Of a stretch of DNA of 64,000 nt, positions 51,675 through 61,853 are shown piece by piece; position 1 is the first letter of the stretch, and each line of letters starts with the position of its first letter. The notes beneath the pieces were generated by a model that was given only the letters and a program-made list of their open reading frames with translations, searched no databases and was not told where the DNA came from. Source of the DNA: Acrocarpospora catenulata (GTDB lineage: Bacteria > Actinomycetota > Actinomycetes > Streptosporangiales > Streptosporangiaceae); assembly GCF_018476525.1 (NCBI RefSeq), contig NZ_JAHCST010000001.1, positions 1 to 64,000 of the forward strand, given 5' to 3'. The position numbers were made by a program, and so were the translations under genes.

Positions 51675-52091
51675 GTGAAGTACATGATCATGATGTTCGG
51701 CACCCAGCGGGACTACGACGTGCTGACCGGCAAGCCCGGCGACGGGCCGGCCTGGTCCCCCGAGGAGGTCGGGGCGATGCACGCGTTCATGGCGAAGTGG
51801 AACAACGACCTGGTGGAGTCCGGGGAGTTCGTGGACGCCCAGGGGCTGAGCGCGCCCGTGCACGCCCGCCGTGTCGAGCTCCGCAACGGAGTGCCCGTGG
51901 TCACCGACGGGCCCTACCCGGAGACCCAGGAGGTGCTCGCCGGATACACCATCGTGGACTGCGCGAGCTTCGACCGGGCCACCGAGATCGCCGCCCGCCT
52001 GGCGGACACCCCGCACCCGGCGGGGGCCGTCCTGGGCCACGAGTGGTACGTCGACATCCGGCCCGTCGTCGACGGCATGCAGGAGCTGTAG
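51675..52091 (+). CDS. YciI/DGPF-domain protein (ECF42 partner)
   Basis: The 138-residue DGPF/YCII-domain protein contains MKYMIMMFGTQRDYDVLTGK, the family motif TDGPYPETQEVLAGYTIVD (the DGPF-like DGPY core) and AVLGHEWYVDIRPV. Genes of this family are the standard neighbours of ECF42 sigma factors, as here, with the sigma start four bases downstream. The GTG at 51675 follows an AAGGAGAGGAG ribosome site. The biochemical role is unknown; the fold is ferredoxin-like. Confidence 0.9.
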   Translation: MKYMIMMFGTQRDYDVLTGKPGDGPAWSPEEVGAMHAFMAKWNNDLVESGEFVDAQGLSAPVHARRVELRNGVPVVTDGPYPETQEVLAGYTIVDCASFDRATEIAARLADTPHPAGAVLGHEWYVDIRPVVDGMQEL

Positions 52092-52095
52092 CCCG

Positions 52096-53340
<1,245 letters not shown>

Positions 53341-53370
53341 CTCCGGGCTCACACGGGGGAGTCCAGCGGG

Positions 53371-53396
53371 ATCAGGCCGCCCGAATGCGGCCTGAT
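53371..53396. terminator. Bidirectional terminator hairpin
   Basis: ATCAGGCCGC and GCGGCCTGAT form a perfect 10-bp stem around a CCGAAT loop, between the convergent ECF42 gene and the small membrane-protein gene. No T-tract follows, as is common in actinomycetes. It probably serves both strands. Confidence 0.75.
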
Positions 53397-53422
53397 CACG
53401 GCGCTGGCGCCTCCGGCGCGGG

Positions 53423-53845
53423 TCACGCCTGCTTGCGGCGCCTGGTGGTGGCCTTCGACGCGGTGGCCTTCGGCGCGGTGACCGGCGACGTGCGGCGCTC
53501 TGGCGGCATACGCTCCCCGGCGGGCCTTCTCGCGGCGGCCCTGGCGCGCGACGCGAGCATGGTTCCCACGCCGATCGCGGCCGCGACCGGCCACTCGATG
53601 GCGCCGATGACGGCGAGCGCGCCGAGTCCGCCGTAGTAGATCAGCCGCTCTGGTGGCGGCATCGCCTTACGGCCCGTCTCCATCGCCCGCTCGGCCCACG
53701 AGGTGTCCATGTGCGGCATGTGCGGCCGGTGCACCTGGAGGCTGACCATCGGCAGGTTGAGCGCCAGCAGTTCTTCTTCCTCCATCGCCGCGGTCTTCCC
53801 GGCGGTGCCCTTCGCGGGCTGGGTCTTGGTTTCGGTGACAGTCAT
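53423..53845 (-). CDS. Small hypothetical membrane protein
   Basis: The 140-residue protein has a polar N-terminus (MTVTETKTQPAKGTAGKTAA, then MEEEELLALNLP) and one hydrophobic hairpin (LIYYGGLGALAVIGAIEW, AAAIGVGTMLAS). A basic C-terminal tail (RRPAGERMPPERR, ending TTRRRKQA) follows. It resembles conserved actinomycete proteins of unknown function; the membrane orientation with a positive tail suggests a cytoplasmic, possibly nucleic-acid-facing end. The ATG at 53845 has a GAAGAAGGGGG site. It ends opposite the shared terminator. Confidence 0.65.
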   Translation of the reverse strand: MTVTETKTQPAKGTAGKTAAMEEEELLALNLPMVSLQVHRPHMPHMDTSWAERAMETGRKAMPPPERLIYYGGLGALAVIGAIEWPVAAAIGVGTMLASRARAAARRPAGERMPPERRTSPVTAPKATASKATTRRRKQA

Positions 53846-54200
53846 GGGCCCCCTTCTTCCCATCAATATGACCGTGCGCCCCGTGCGCCCCCTGCGCCAC
53901 TTTGGGCGCGTCCCGAACGTGTAGCAGCCCGGGAACTGCGATTTTGCGATCATTCCCGCCAGGACCAGGCAGAAGCATGGCGGACATTAACTTTGAGGCC
54001 GTATATGCCGAAACGTCAGGGTCCAATGACCTGGGGCCGACCGGGGCCCTGGCGGTCGGACGGTGATCAACCTGCTCGTGAGCAGGGACAACCTGACCAA
54101 GAGGTCATCTGTAGTTCACCGGACGTACAGCAGCAGGAAGTCTATGTATCTAAGGGTGGTCTGTGGTAGAAAATGGCAAATCGTCTGTGTGAGGTACCTA
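53846..54200. other. Intergenic region between the membrane protein and the P-type ATPase unit
   Basis: No gene could be supported here. The section 54100-54195 is clearly A/T-richer than average (stretches such as GTCTATGTATCTAAGG and GTAGAAAATGGC) and probably contains the promoter for the 45-residue peptide and the ATPase. In-frame starts upstream of 54201 would extend the peptide with an unlikely composition. Confidence 0.35.
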
Positions 54201-54338
54201 ATGCCCAGTTTCCTTGGTTCGCTGCTCGCCAAAGCGGCGGTCCTCGCGGTTGAGGCGCTCGTCGCCCACCTGGTCCAGGTGGTGATCGAGGTCGTCACCC
54301 GCAAGTTCGCCCCGCAGAGTGGCTACGCGACGGCCTGA
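54201..54338 (+). CDS. 45-residue hydrophobic peptide upstream of the P-type ATPase
   Basis: The ATG at 54201, preceded by GAGG, opens a 45-codon frame starting MPSFLGSLLAKAAVLAVEAL and ending VTRKFAPQSGYATA. The first 33 residues are a nearly uninterrupted apolar helix, followed by a basic and polar end. It precedes the large P-type ATPase by 152 bases on the same strand. It could be a small membrane partner of the pump, comparable to KdpF- or sarcolipin-like peptides, but this is speculation. Coding bias (G/C in third positions) supports it being real. Confidence 0.5.
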   Translation: MPSFLGSLLAKAAVLAVEALVAHLVQVVIEVVTRKFAPQSGYATA

Positions 54339-54490
54339 ACACGCTGTCACGATCTCCGCTTCAACGGCATGGGTGACAAGCGTCATCATTGTGCTAACCC
54401 AGCCAAAATCGGCATGTAGAACCCCCAACCGCTTCCCCGCATGACCTAGCATCAGAGCACCTTCCCCCGAAGCAAGGCACCGGTGTCTAT

Positions 54491-57400
54491 GTGGGGGATC
54501 GCGCCATGTTCGGGCAGATGCTGGCTCTGGCCACGGGGATGATTCGATGCTTGCCGCTTCCCGAGCTGGTCCGGACCGATACCGGCAGGCACGAGGTGGC
54601 CGATCCCCCGGAACTCCCCCGCCCGTTGCGCCGGCGGCGGAGCTGGCCGACCGGCGAGGACGGCCTCAGCATCGAGGTGCGCGGACTGCACCTGCCCGGC
54701 ATGGAGGCTCCCGCCGAGACCCTCGAACGGCGCCTCATGGGGGTGCACGGAGTGACCCGTACGGAGGTCAACCGGGCCCTGGGCTACGTCTACCTGGCGG
54801 GTCAGGCGCTCGACGAGGACGCTCTGGTCACGGTGATCGAGCACCTGGAGAGCGAGCACGACCTGGGCGGCAAGCCGTACGCCGGCGAGGTGACGCTGCC
54901 CGACGTGCCGGCCGCGCTGGTCGGATTCGGGGTACGGCTGGCCGGGCTCGGCGTGTCGGCGGCCGGTCGCCTGGCGGGACTGCGCGGGCTGCCCCCGGCC
55001 ACACCGCTGCTGGTCACCCTGGCCGACTCCTACCCGCGGCTGCGCAGCGCGGTGACCCGGCGGATCGGCGAGCCCGCCACCGAGGCCCTGTTCGGGCTCT
55101 CCACCACGATCACCAACGTGCTGTCGTTCCGCCCGCTGGGCCAGCTGATCGACACCGCCTGCGCCGGGGTCCTGCTGGCCGAGTCCCGCGCCCACCACCA
55201 CGCCTGGAGCAGGGCGAACGCCGGCACGACCACGCACAGGTCCGCCCCGATCGTGCGGTTCGAGCGCCCGGTTCCGCTGCCGGGCGGGCCGATCGAGCGC
55301 TACTGCGACCGGGCCGTCCCGGTCGTGCTGGGCGCGTACGGCGTGCTCACCGCCGTCGGCCGCACCCGGGAGCGTGCCCTGAGCTTCCTGGCGGCGGCGA
55401 CCCCGAAGGCCGCGCGGCTGGGCCGGGAGGCCTTCTGCGCCGAGCTCGGCCGGGGCCTGGCCCAGCGGGACGCGCTGGTGCTCAACCATCGGGCGCTGCG
55501 CCGTCTGGACCGGATCGACACCGTGGTCGTCGACGCCGGCGCGCTGCTGACCGGGCGTTGGACGGTCCAGCACATCGACCCCGTCAGCGAACTCGGCTCC
55601 GCCGAGGATCCCGCGGAGGTGCACGCGATCGTCCACGAGCTGGTCGACCCGGCCGATCCCTGGCAGCGGCGCGAGCAGGCGGCCTGGGCCGTCGAGCCGT
55701 ACCGCGTCGAGGACGGTACGCTCACGCTCTCCAGGGACGGGCGCGTGGTCGCCCAGGTGACCATGATCGCCGAGCTGGATCCCCTGGCCAGGCCGCTGAT
55801 CGAGGCGGCCGCATCGGCGGGCGACGTCCTGCTGGCCGGCGGGCCGCGGGACGTGGGGCGGCGCCTGGGCGTGACGGGCATGATCCCCGGTGGGCGGCGG
55901 CTCGCCACGGAGGTGCGCGCGCTGCAGAGCGACGGGCACGGCGTGGCGGTGGTCTCGGCCTCCGGCAAGGCGGCGCTGGCCGCCGCGGACCTCGGCGTCG
56001 GCCTCGGCACGGCCCAGCGCAAGCGGTGGACCGCCGACGTGAGCTGCGACCTGGCCGGCGCGGTGCTGCTGCTGCGCGCGGCCGGGGCGGCCCGCGTCAC
56101 CAGTCGGCGCAGCGCGCAGTTGGCCTTCGGCGGTTCGTGCTGCGCGGCGCTGCTGGCCCTGGCCACGCCCGTCGCCTCCCGCACCGCGTACGTGACCGTG
56201 AACCTGGCGGCGGGAGTGGCGCTGGTGGCGGGCACGTGGACGGCCAGGGCCGTGCTCCAGCGTCCCGCGCCGATCCCGTACGACCCCACCCCCTGGCACG
56301 CCATGCCCGTATCGGCCGTGCTCGACCGCCTGGAGTCGAGCCTGGACGGGCTGTCCGACGGCGAGGCGGACCGCCGCCGTACCGCGGTTCCCTCCGCCGA
56401 GGGTCCCCCGGGCCTGTTCAAGCTGTTCCTCATGGAGCTGGCCAACCCCCTCACCCCGGTCCTGGCGGCCGGGGCGGCCGTCTCCGCCGTGGTGGGCGCG
56501 GCGCCGGACGCCGCGCTCATCGGGGGCGTGCTCGGTGTGAACGCGCTGATCGGCGGCGTGCAGCGGCGGGGCGCCGACCGCGCCCTGCACGGTCTGCTGG
56601 CCGCCACCGCCGTCCAGGCGCGGCTGCGCCGCGAGGGCCAGGTGACGGAGACGGCGGCCGAGCAGCTGGTGCCCGGCGACGTGATCGAGCTGGCGGCGGG
56701 CGACGTCGTCCCCGCCGACTGCCGGCTGATCGAGGCCGACAACCTGGAGGTCGACGAGTCCTCCCTCACCGGGGAGTCGCTGCCGGTGCTCAAGACCGTC
56801 CGCCCGGTGGCCGCCGACACCGTGGCCGACCGGCGTTCCATGGTCTACCAGGGCACGATCATCGCGGCCGGCGCCGGAGACGCCGTGGTCGTGGCCACCG
56901 GGGCGGCGACCGAGGCGGGCCGCAGTGCCAGGACGGCCGAGGACGGCCCGCGGGCCGGCGGCGTGGAGGCCCGGCTGCAGGAGCTCACCCGGCGCATCCT
57001 GCCGCTGTCGATCGGCGCCGGGGGCGTGCTGATCGTGCTGGGCCTGCTGCGCGGGCGCACGCTCGGCGCCACGCTGGGCGAGGCGGTGAGCCTGGCGGTC
57101 GCCGCCGTGCCGGAAGGGCTGCCGTTCGTCGCCACGGTGGCCGAGCTGGCCTCGGCCAAGCGGCTGTCCAAGCGCGGGGTGCTGGTGCGCAACCCCGGCA
57201 CGATCGAGACGCTGGGCCGGGTGGACGTGCTGTGCTTCGACAAGACCGGCACCCTCACCGAGGGGCGCATCCGGCTGCGCCAGATCAGCGACGGCCGGGT
57301 CGACGCGCCGGTCGACGCGCTCACCCCGGAACTGCGCCGCGTGCTGGTCACCGCCGTACGGGCCTGCCCGACACCCGGCGAGGCGCTGCCGCACCTGACC

Positions 57401-58816
57401 GACCGCGCGGTGGTGGACGGCGCGGCCCGCGCCGGCGTCGGCACCGGCCACGACAACGGCGCCTGGCGGCTGGTCGACGAGCTGCCGTTCGAGCCCGGGC
57501 GCGGCTACCACGCCGCACTCGGCCGGGTGCCCGGCGGGCAGCGGCTGAGCGTGAAGGGCGCGCCCGAGATCGTGCTGGAGCGGTGCGCGAGCTGGCAGAT
57601 CGACGGCGCCGAGGCGCCGCTGGAGGAGAAGACCCGCGAGGAGGTCTTCCAGAAGGTGGACCAGCTGGCCCGCCAGGGCTACCGGGTGCTCGCGGTCGCC
57701 GAGCGGCCCGCCTCCGACCGCCGCGACCTGGACGAGTCGCGCATCGACGGGCTGACCCTGCTCGGCCTGCTCGCCCTGGCCGATCCGGTACGGCCGACCG
57801 CCGCCCTGGGCGTGGCCCGCCTCCAGCGGGCCGGGGTGCGGCACGTCATCGTCACCGGGGATCACCCCAGCACCGCCGAGGCGATCGCCGTCGAGCTGAA
57901 CGCGCTCAACGGCGGGCGGATCCTCACCGGCGCCGAGCTGGACGCCCTGGAGGAGGGGAAACTGGCCGCGGTGCTGCCGCAGGTCACCGTGTTCGCCCGG
58001 GTCACCCCCGCCCACAAGGTGCGCATCGTCAAGGCGTTCAGGGACAGCGGCCGGGTGGTCGCGGTCACCGGCGACGGCGCCAACGACGCCCCGGCCATCC
58101 GGCTCGCCGACGTGGGCATCGCGCTCGGCGCGGGCGCGACCCAGGCCGCCCGCGACGCGGCCGACGTGGTGGTCACCGACGACCGGATCGAGACCATCAC
58201 CGACGCGATCGCCGAGGGCCGGGCCATGTGGACCTCGGTGCGCGACGCCCTCGCCATCCTGCTCGGCGGGAACGTGGGCGAGGTCGCCTACACCGTCGGC
58301 GCCGGCGCCCTGGGCGGCGCGGCCGCGCTCAACGCCCGCCAGTTGCTGCTGGTCAACCTGCTCACCGACATGCTGCCCGCGCTGGCGGTGGCGGTGCGGC
58401 CCCCGGCCGGAGTCGACCCCGAGCAGCTGCTCGCCGAGGGCCCGGAGGCGTCCCTCGGCAGGCCGCTGGGCCGGGACATCACGCTCAGGGCGGGCGTCAC
58501 CGCCGCGGCCGCCACGCTCGCCGCGCTGCTCGACAGCATGACGGGAGTGCGGTGGAACACCAGCACGGTCGCCCTCGTCTCGCTGGTGTCGGCGCAGCTG
58601 ATGCAGACGATGGCGGTCAGCCGCGGCGACCGCACCGTGCTGGCGGCCGGCGCGTTCTCGCTGGCCGCACTGGGGCTGATCGTCTCCGTCCCCGGCGTGA
58701 GCACCCTGTTCGGGTGCCGCCCGATCGGCCCCCTGGGGTGGAGCATCGCCATCGGCAGCGCCGCGGCCTCCACCGCCGTCGGTCTGGCCGCGGCCCGCGC
58801 CCGGCTGGTCGGCTAG
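54491..58816 (+). CDS. CtpI-like tandem P-type cation-transporting ATPase
   Basis: The 1441-residue protein contains two P-type ATPase halves. The first (residues about 60-600) is degenerate: a ferredoxin-like domain without CxxC, and in place of DKTGT the segment TVVVDAGALLTG. The second half is complete: LTGES (about 759), PEGLPFVATVAELASAKRLS (about 873), phosphorylation site CFDKTGTLTEG (Asp about 917) and TGDGANDAP (about 1194). The layout matches mycobacterial CtpI-like ATPases. The PEGLP motif rather than CPC argues against heavy-metal transport; the ion is unknown. GTG 54491 or ATG 54506 may be the start. Confidence 0.9.
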   Translation: MGDRAMFGQMLALATGMIRCLPLPELVRTDTGRHEVADPPELPRPLRRRRSWPTGEDGLSIEVRGLHLPGMEAPAETLERRLMGVHGVTRTEVNRALGYVYLAGQALDEDALVTVIEHLESEHDLGGKPYAGEVTLPDVPAALVGFGVRLAGLGVSAAGRLAGLRGLPPATPLLVTLADSYPRLRSAVTRRIGEPATEALFGLSTTITNVLSFRPLGQLIDTACAGVLLAESRAHHHAWSRANAGTTTHRSAPIVRFERPVPLPGGPIERYCDRAVPVVLGAYGVLTAVGRTRERALSFLAAATPKAARLGREAFCAELGRGLAQRDALVLNHRALRRLDRIDTVVVDAGALLTGRWTVQHIDPVSELGSAEDPAEVHAIVHELVDPADPWQRREQAAWAVEPYRVEDGTLTLSRDGRVVAQVTMIAELDPLARPLIEAAASAGDVLLAGGPRDVGRRLGVTGMIPGGRRLATEVRALQSDGHGVAVVSASGKAALAAADLGVGLGTAQRKRWTADVSCDLAGAVLLLRAAGAARVTSRRSAQLAFGGSCCAALLALATPVASRTAYVTVNLAAGVALVAGTWTARAVLQRPAPIPYDPTPWHAMPVSAVLDRLESSLDGLSDGEADRRRTAVPSAEGPPGLFKLFLMELANPLTPVLAAGAAVSAVVGAAPDAALIGGVLGVNALIGGVQRRGADRALHGLLAATAVQARLRREGQVTETAAEQLVPGDVIELAAGDVVPADCRLIEADNLEVDESSLTGESLPVLKTVRPVAADTVADRRSMVYQGTIIAAGAGDAVVVATGAATEAGRSARTAEDGPRAGGVEARLQELTRRILPLSIGAGGVLIVLGLLRGRTLGATLGEAVSLAVAAVPEGLPFVATVAELASAKRLSKRGVLVRNPGTIETLGRVDVLCFDKTGTLTEGRIRLRQISDGRVDAPVDALTPELRRVLVTAVRACPTPGEALPHLTDRAVVDGAARAGVGTGHDNGAWRLVDELPFEPGRGYHAALGRVPGGQRLSVKGAPEIVLERCASWQIDGAEAPLEEKTREEVFQKVDQLARQGYRVLAVAERPASDRRDLDESRIDGLTLLGLLALADPVRPTAALGVARLQRAGVRHVIVTGDHPSTAEAIAVELNALNGGRILTGAELDALEEGKLAAVLPQVTVFARVTPAHKVRIVKAFRDSGRVVAVTGDGANDAPAIRLADVGIALGAGATQAARDAADVVVTDDRIETITDAIAEGRAMWTSVRDALAILLGGNVGEVAYTVGAGALGGAAALNARQLLLVNLLTDMLPALAVAVRPPAGVDPEQLLAEGPEASLGRPLGRDITLRAGVTAAAATLAALLDSMTGVRWNTSTVALVSLVSAQLMQTMAVSRGDRTVLAAGAFSLAALGLIVSVPGVSTLFGCRPIGPLGWSIAIGSAAASTAVGLAAARARLVG

Positions 58817-58819
58817 TGT

Positions 58820-58854
58820 CAGGGGCCGTCCGGGTGCTCCCGGGCGGCCCCCTG
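58820..58854 (+). terminator. Strong hairpin after the P-type ATPase gene
   Basis: CAGGGGCCGTCCGGG pairs with CCCGGGCGGCCCCCTG (one bulged C, one G-T pair) around a TGCT loop, four bases after the ATPase stop. The stem of about 15 bp is very G/C-rich and no T-run follows. A factor-independent or stem-stabilised terminator is likely. Confidence 0.75.
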
Positions 58855-58979
58855 AACAGCCGTCGCGAAACTTTCACCGTCCAGCGGGACGAACGTCGCG
58901 CGTCACCCTGGTTCGTTGACCACGTGACGGGAGCGCGCCAATAGTGTGCCTCACGCCGGGAAGAGCGCGAGGAGTTGCC

Positions 58980-59360
58980 ATGGCGGGTGTCAGGTCGGCT
59001 GTCGCGGCGCTTGCGATGATCGTGGTGCTGGCGGCGCCCGCCCGTGCCACAAGTTCGCCCTTCAGCTGCGAATACACCTTCACCAGCTGGACCGGCGTCT
59101 TCATCGCGGAGCTGACCGTCGTCAATCACGGTCCGCCCGTCACTTCCTGGGAGGCCCGGTGGTCCTTCCCCACCGAGACCGCTCTGCTCGGGGTCTGGAA
59201 CACGCGCATCACGCAGCTTGATCCTTACCGGGTCATCGCCACCGGCCTGATATGGAACAACGCCATCCCGACCGCCGGGACCATGAAGATGGGCTGGACC
59301 GCCCGCGCGGCCACCACCGGGGCGCCGGCCGACCTCACGGTCAACGGCCTTCCCTGCTGA
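58980..59360 (+). CDS. Secreted CBM2-like (family 2 carbohydrate-binding) protein
   Basis: The 126-residue protein has a Sec signal peptide (VRSAVAALAMIVVLAAPARA, cut after about residue 24) followed directly by a CBM2-like domain. The pattern C-x-Y-x-F-x-x-W near the start, TVVNHGPPVTSWEARWSFP, WNTRITQL and a terminal LTVNGLPC give the N- and C-terminal Cys that pair in CBM2. Such domains bind crystalline cellulose or chitin. No catalytic domain is attached. The ATG follows GCGAGGAG. It overlaps the convergent regulator gene by 20 bases. Confidence 0.78.
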   Translation: MAGVRSAVAALAMIVVLAAPARATSSPFSCEYTFTSWTGVFIAELTVVNHGPPVTSWEARWSFPTETALLGVWNTRITQLDPYRVIATGLIWNNAIPTAGTMKMGWTARAATTGAPADLTVNGLPC

Positions 59361-61806
59361 GCGGTCGTACGCCGAGCCGCTGGTAGATCGCCGCCGCCGC
59401 GTCCCGGTGTCGGCGGGCCCGGGTGGGATGGCCGATGGTGTCCTGGACGCGGGCGATGCCGTCCAGTGCCCTCGCGGTCTCGTACTGGTCGCCGGTCTGT
59501 TCGGCGAGGGTGCGGGCGGTGCGGTGCCGGGCCAGGGCCGCGTCGTTCTGGCGCAGCGCGTGCAGGGTCTCGCCGAGCGTGTTGAGGGTTTCGGTCTCGA
59601 GTCCGCGGTCTGCCGTCTGGCGGCTGAGGGCCAGGGCGCGGTGCAGGTGGTCGAGAGCCTCCGGGTGGCGTTCCAGCCGCAGGAAGGCCGCGCCCATCGC
59701 GGCCAGGGCGCTTCCCTCACCGCCGGGGTCGCCGCAGGCGACGCAGTTGGCCAGCGCCTGCCGTAGGTGGGTGAGGGCCTCCTGGTAGCGGCCGAGCAGG
59801 GTGCAGAGCGCGCCCAGGTTGCCCAGCGCGTACCCCTGGAGGCGCAGGTCGCCGAGTTCCGCGAACACGGCGGCGGCCTGGAGCTGGTGGTCGGCGGCCT
59901 CCTCGTGGCGGCCGGTCCGCCGGTGGAGCGCGCCCAGGTTGATGAGCTGGGTGCCGAGGCCGTGGGCGTCGCCGATCGCGCGGTAGCGCGCCATCGACCG
60001 CCGGAAGTGGTCGATGGCCTGGTCGGTCGCGCCGAGCCGTTCGTGCACGATGGCCAGGCGGCCCAGCGCCCTGGCCTCGGCGCCCTGGTCGCCGGTCTCC
60101 CCGGCGGCGGTCAGCGAACGCTCGAACCACGCCCGGGCCTCCCGGTAGTGCCCCAGCCACCAGTGCACCCCGCCCAGATCGGCCAGCGCCCCCGCCCTGC
60201 CGTACCCGGCGGCCAGCGCGGCCCGCGCCGCCTGGGTGTGCACGGCCAGCGCCTCCTGGTAGTGGCAGCCGACCTCGAAGTACCGCCAGAGCGTACGGGA
60301 CAGGTCGACGCAGTGCCCCGGCCAGCCGTGCCCGGCCGTGTGGAGCGCCACGGCCACCAGGTTCGCCCGTTCCCGCGCAAGCCAGGACACCACGTCGTCC
60401 GGCACCGGAGTATCCGCCTCCGGTACCTCCGGCCGTCCTCGTTCATAGGGGAACAGACGGTTCATCGCCAGCGCGGCGGCGTACCGGTAGTGGTCGAAGA
60501 GCCGCGTCAGGGCGGCATGCGTGGCACCCGCCCGCTCGATCGCGAAATCCCGCAGCAGATCGTGCATCGTGTACCGGCCCTCGCCGGAGGACTCCAGCAG
60601 ATGCCCTTGGGCGAGCTCGGCCAGCAGCTCTTCGGCCCGCTCCAGATCGGTCCCCAGCAGCGCCGCCGCCGCGTAAGCGTCCAGTTCCCGCCCGGGATGC
60701 ACGCCCAGCAGGTCGAAGAGCCGGGCCGCCTCGCCGCCGAGCCGCCGGTAGGACCAGGAGATGACGGCCCGGACGGCGGTACGCGGATCCCCGGCCGCGT
60801 CCAGCAGGTCCAGCCGCCGCTGCTCGTCCCGCAGCCCGGCGACCAGCTCGGCCAGCGGCGCCCGCGGCCGGGCCGCCGCGAGCTCGGCGGCGATCCGCAG
60901 CGCCAGCGGCAGCCGGGCGCAGCTGGCCGCGAGGGCGATCGCGTCCTGCGGGGCCTCGTCCACCCGCGAGCCGATGAGCGCGCGCAGCAGGTCCACCGCC
61001 TCGGCGAGCGGCAGCAGGCCGAGGTCGATCCTGCCCGCGCCCTCCCGGGCCACCAGCCCGGCCAGGTCGTCCCTGCTGGTCACCACCACGAAGCAGGAGG
61101 GCGTGCCGGGCAGCAGCGGCCGCACGTGGTCGGCCCCCGCCGCGTTGTCGAGCACGATGAGCATGCGCCGCCCGGCCAGCAGCGTACGGTACCTGGCCGC
61201 GCGTTCGCCCTGGTCGTCGGGGATGTCGCCGGGTGGTACGCCGAGCGCCCGCAGGAACCCGGCCAGGGCGTCGGCCGCCGCGACCGGGCGCTCGGGATCG
61301 TACCCGCGGAGATCGAGATAGAGCTGGCCGTCGGGGAAACGCCTGGCCACCCGGTGGGACCAGCGCACCGCCAGCGCGGTCTTGCCGACCCCGGCCGTCC
61401 CCGCCACCGCGGAGACGACCACGGCCGGGCGACGCTCGCCCGCCGTGAGCAGGGCGTCCAGCTCGCCGAGTTCGGCGGCGCGGCCGGTGAAACCGTACAC
61501 GTCGGCCGGGAGCTGGCGGGGGGCGGGGGCGGTCTGCCTGCGGCCCTCCTCGACCTGGTCGCGGGCGGTCGCCAGGGCGCCCTGCTCGGCGGGTGTGGCG
61601 CCGAGCAGGGCGATCAGCACGTCGAACCGGTCGGTGGGCGGCAGGACCCGCCCGGACAGGTACTCCCCGATGATGCCGTGCGACCAGCCGGTGGCCGCGG
61701 CCAGCTCGCGGTAGGTCAGCTCGGCGCCGCCGCGCCGCCGCGCGTGCCGCCGCCGCAGCCCGCGCAGCAGGCGGGACAGGTCGGCCAGGGTGCGCGCCCC
61801 GGCCAC
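59341..61806 (-). CDS. HTH/NB-ARC/TPR regulator (SARP-like, STAND family)
   Basis: The 821-residue protein has a short XRE-like helix-turn-helix (TYRELAAATGWSHGIIGEYL, residues about 28-50). An NB-ARC-type ATPase follows with P-loop GTAGVGKTALAVRW (about 135) and Walker B MLIVLDNAA (about 213). The rest is a series of tetratricopeptide repeats (from about 480; GALADLGGVHWWLGHYREAR, GYALGNLGALCTLLGRYQEA). STAND regulators of this type act as ligand-triggered switches in actinomycetes. GTG 61806 is chosen; more upstream codons overlap the neighbouring gene. It lies between two secreted CBM2 proteins. Confidence 0.85.
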   Translation of the reverse strand: MAGARTLADLSRLLRGLRRRHARRRGGAELTYRELAAATGWSHGIIGEYLSGRVLPPTDRFDVLIALLGATPAEQGALATARDQVEEGRRQTAPAPRQLPADVYGFTGRAAELGELDALLTAGERRPAVVVSAVAGTAGVGKTALAVRWSHRVARRFPDGQLYLDLRGYDPERPVAAADALAGFLRALGVPPGDIPDDQGERAARYRTLLAGRRMLIVLDNAAGADHVRPLLPGTPSCFVVVTSRDDLAGLVAREGAGRIDLGLLPLAEAVDLLRALIGSRVDEAPQDAIALAASCARLPLALRIAAELAAARPRAPLAELVAGLRDEQRRLDLLDAAGDPRTAVRAVISWSYRRLGGEAARLFDLLGVHPGRELDAYAAAALLGTDLERAEELLAELAQGHLLESSGEGRYTMHDLLRDFAIERAGATHAALTRLFDHYRYAAALAMNRLFPYERGRPEVPEADTPVPDDVVSWLARERANLVAVALHTAGHGWPGHCVDLSRTLWRYFEVGCHYQEALAVHTQAARAALAAGYGRAGALADLGGVHWWLGHYREARAWFERSLTAAGETGDQGAEARALGRLAIVHERLGATDQAIDHFRRSMARYRAIGDAHGLGTQLINLGALHRRTGRHEEAADHQLQAAAVFAELGDLRLQGYALGNLGALCTLLGRYQEALTHLRQALANCVACGDPGGEGSALAAMGAAFLRLERHPEALDHLHRALALSRQTADRGLETETLNTLGETLHALRQNDAALARHRTARTLAEQTGDQYETARALDGIARVQDTIGHPTRARRHRDAAAAIYQRLGVRPLSREGR

Positions 61807-61853
61807 CCCGGAGAGTTCGGTGTCGTCGATGGCTGACAGGAAATCACGATTGC

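Noticed and set aside
54063-54200. N-terminal extension of the 45-residue peptide (start at 54063)
   Set aside because: The extra 46 residues have no coding bias and lie in A/T-rich, promoter-like DNA; ATG 54201 with GAGG is better.
54452-58944. Long open frames overlapping the P-type ATPase on both strands
   Set aside because: Compositional artefacts of high G+C at third positions. The frame with DKTGT, TGES and TGDGAND is the real gene.
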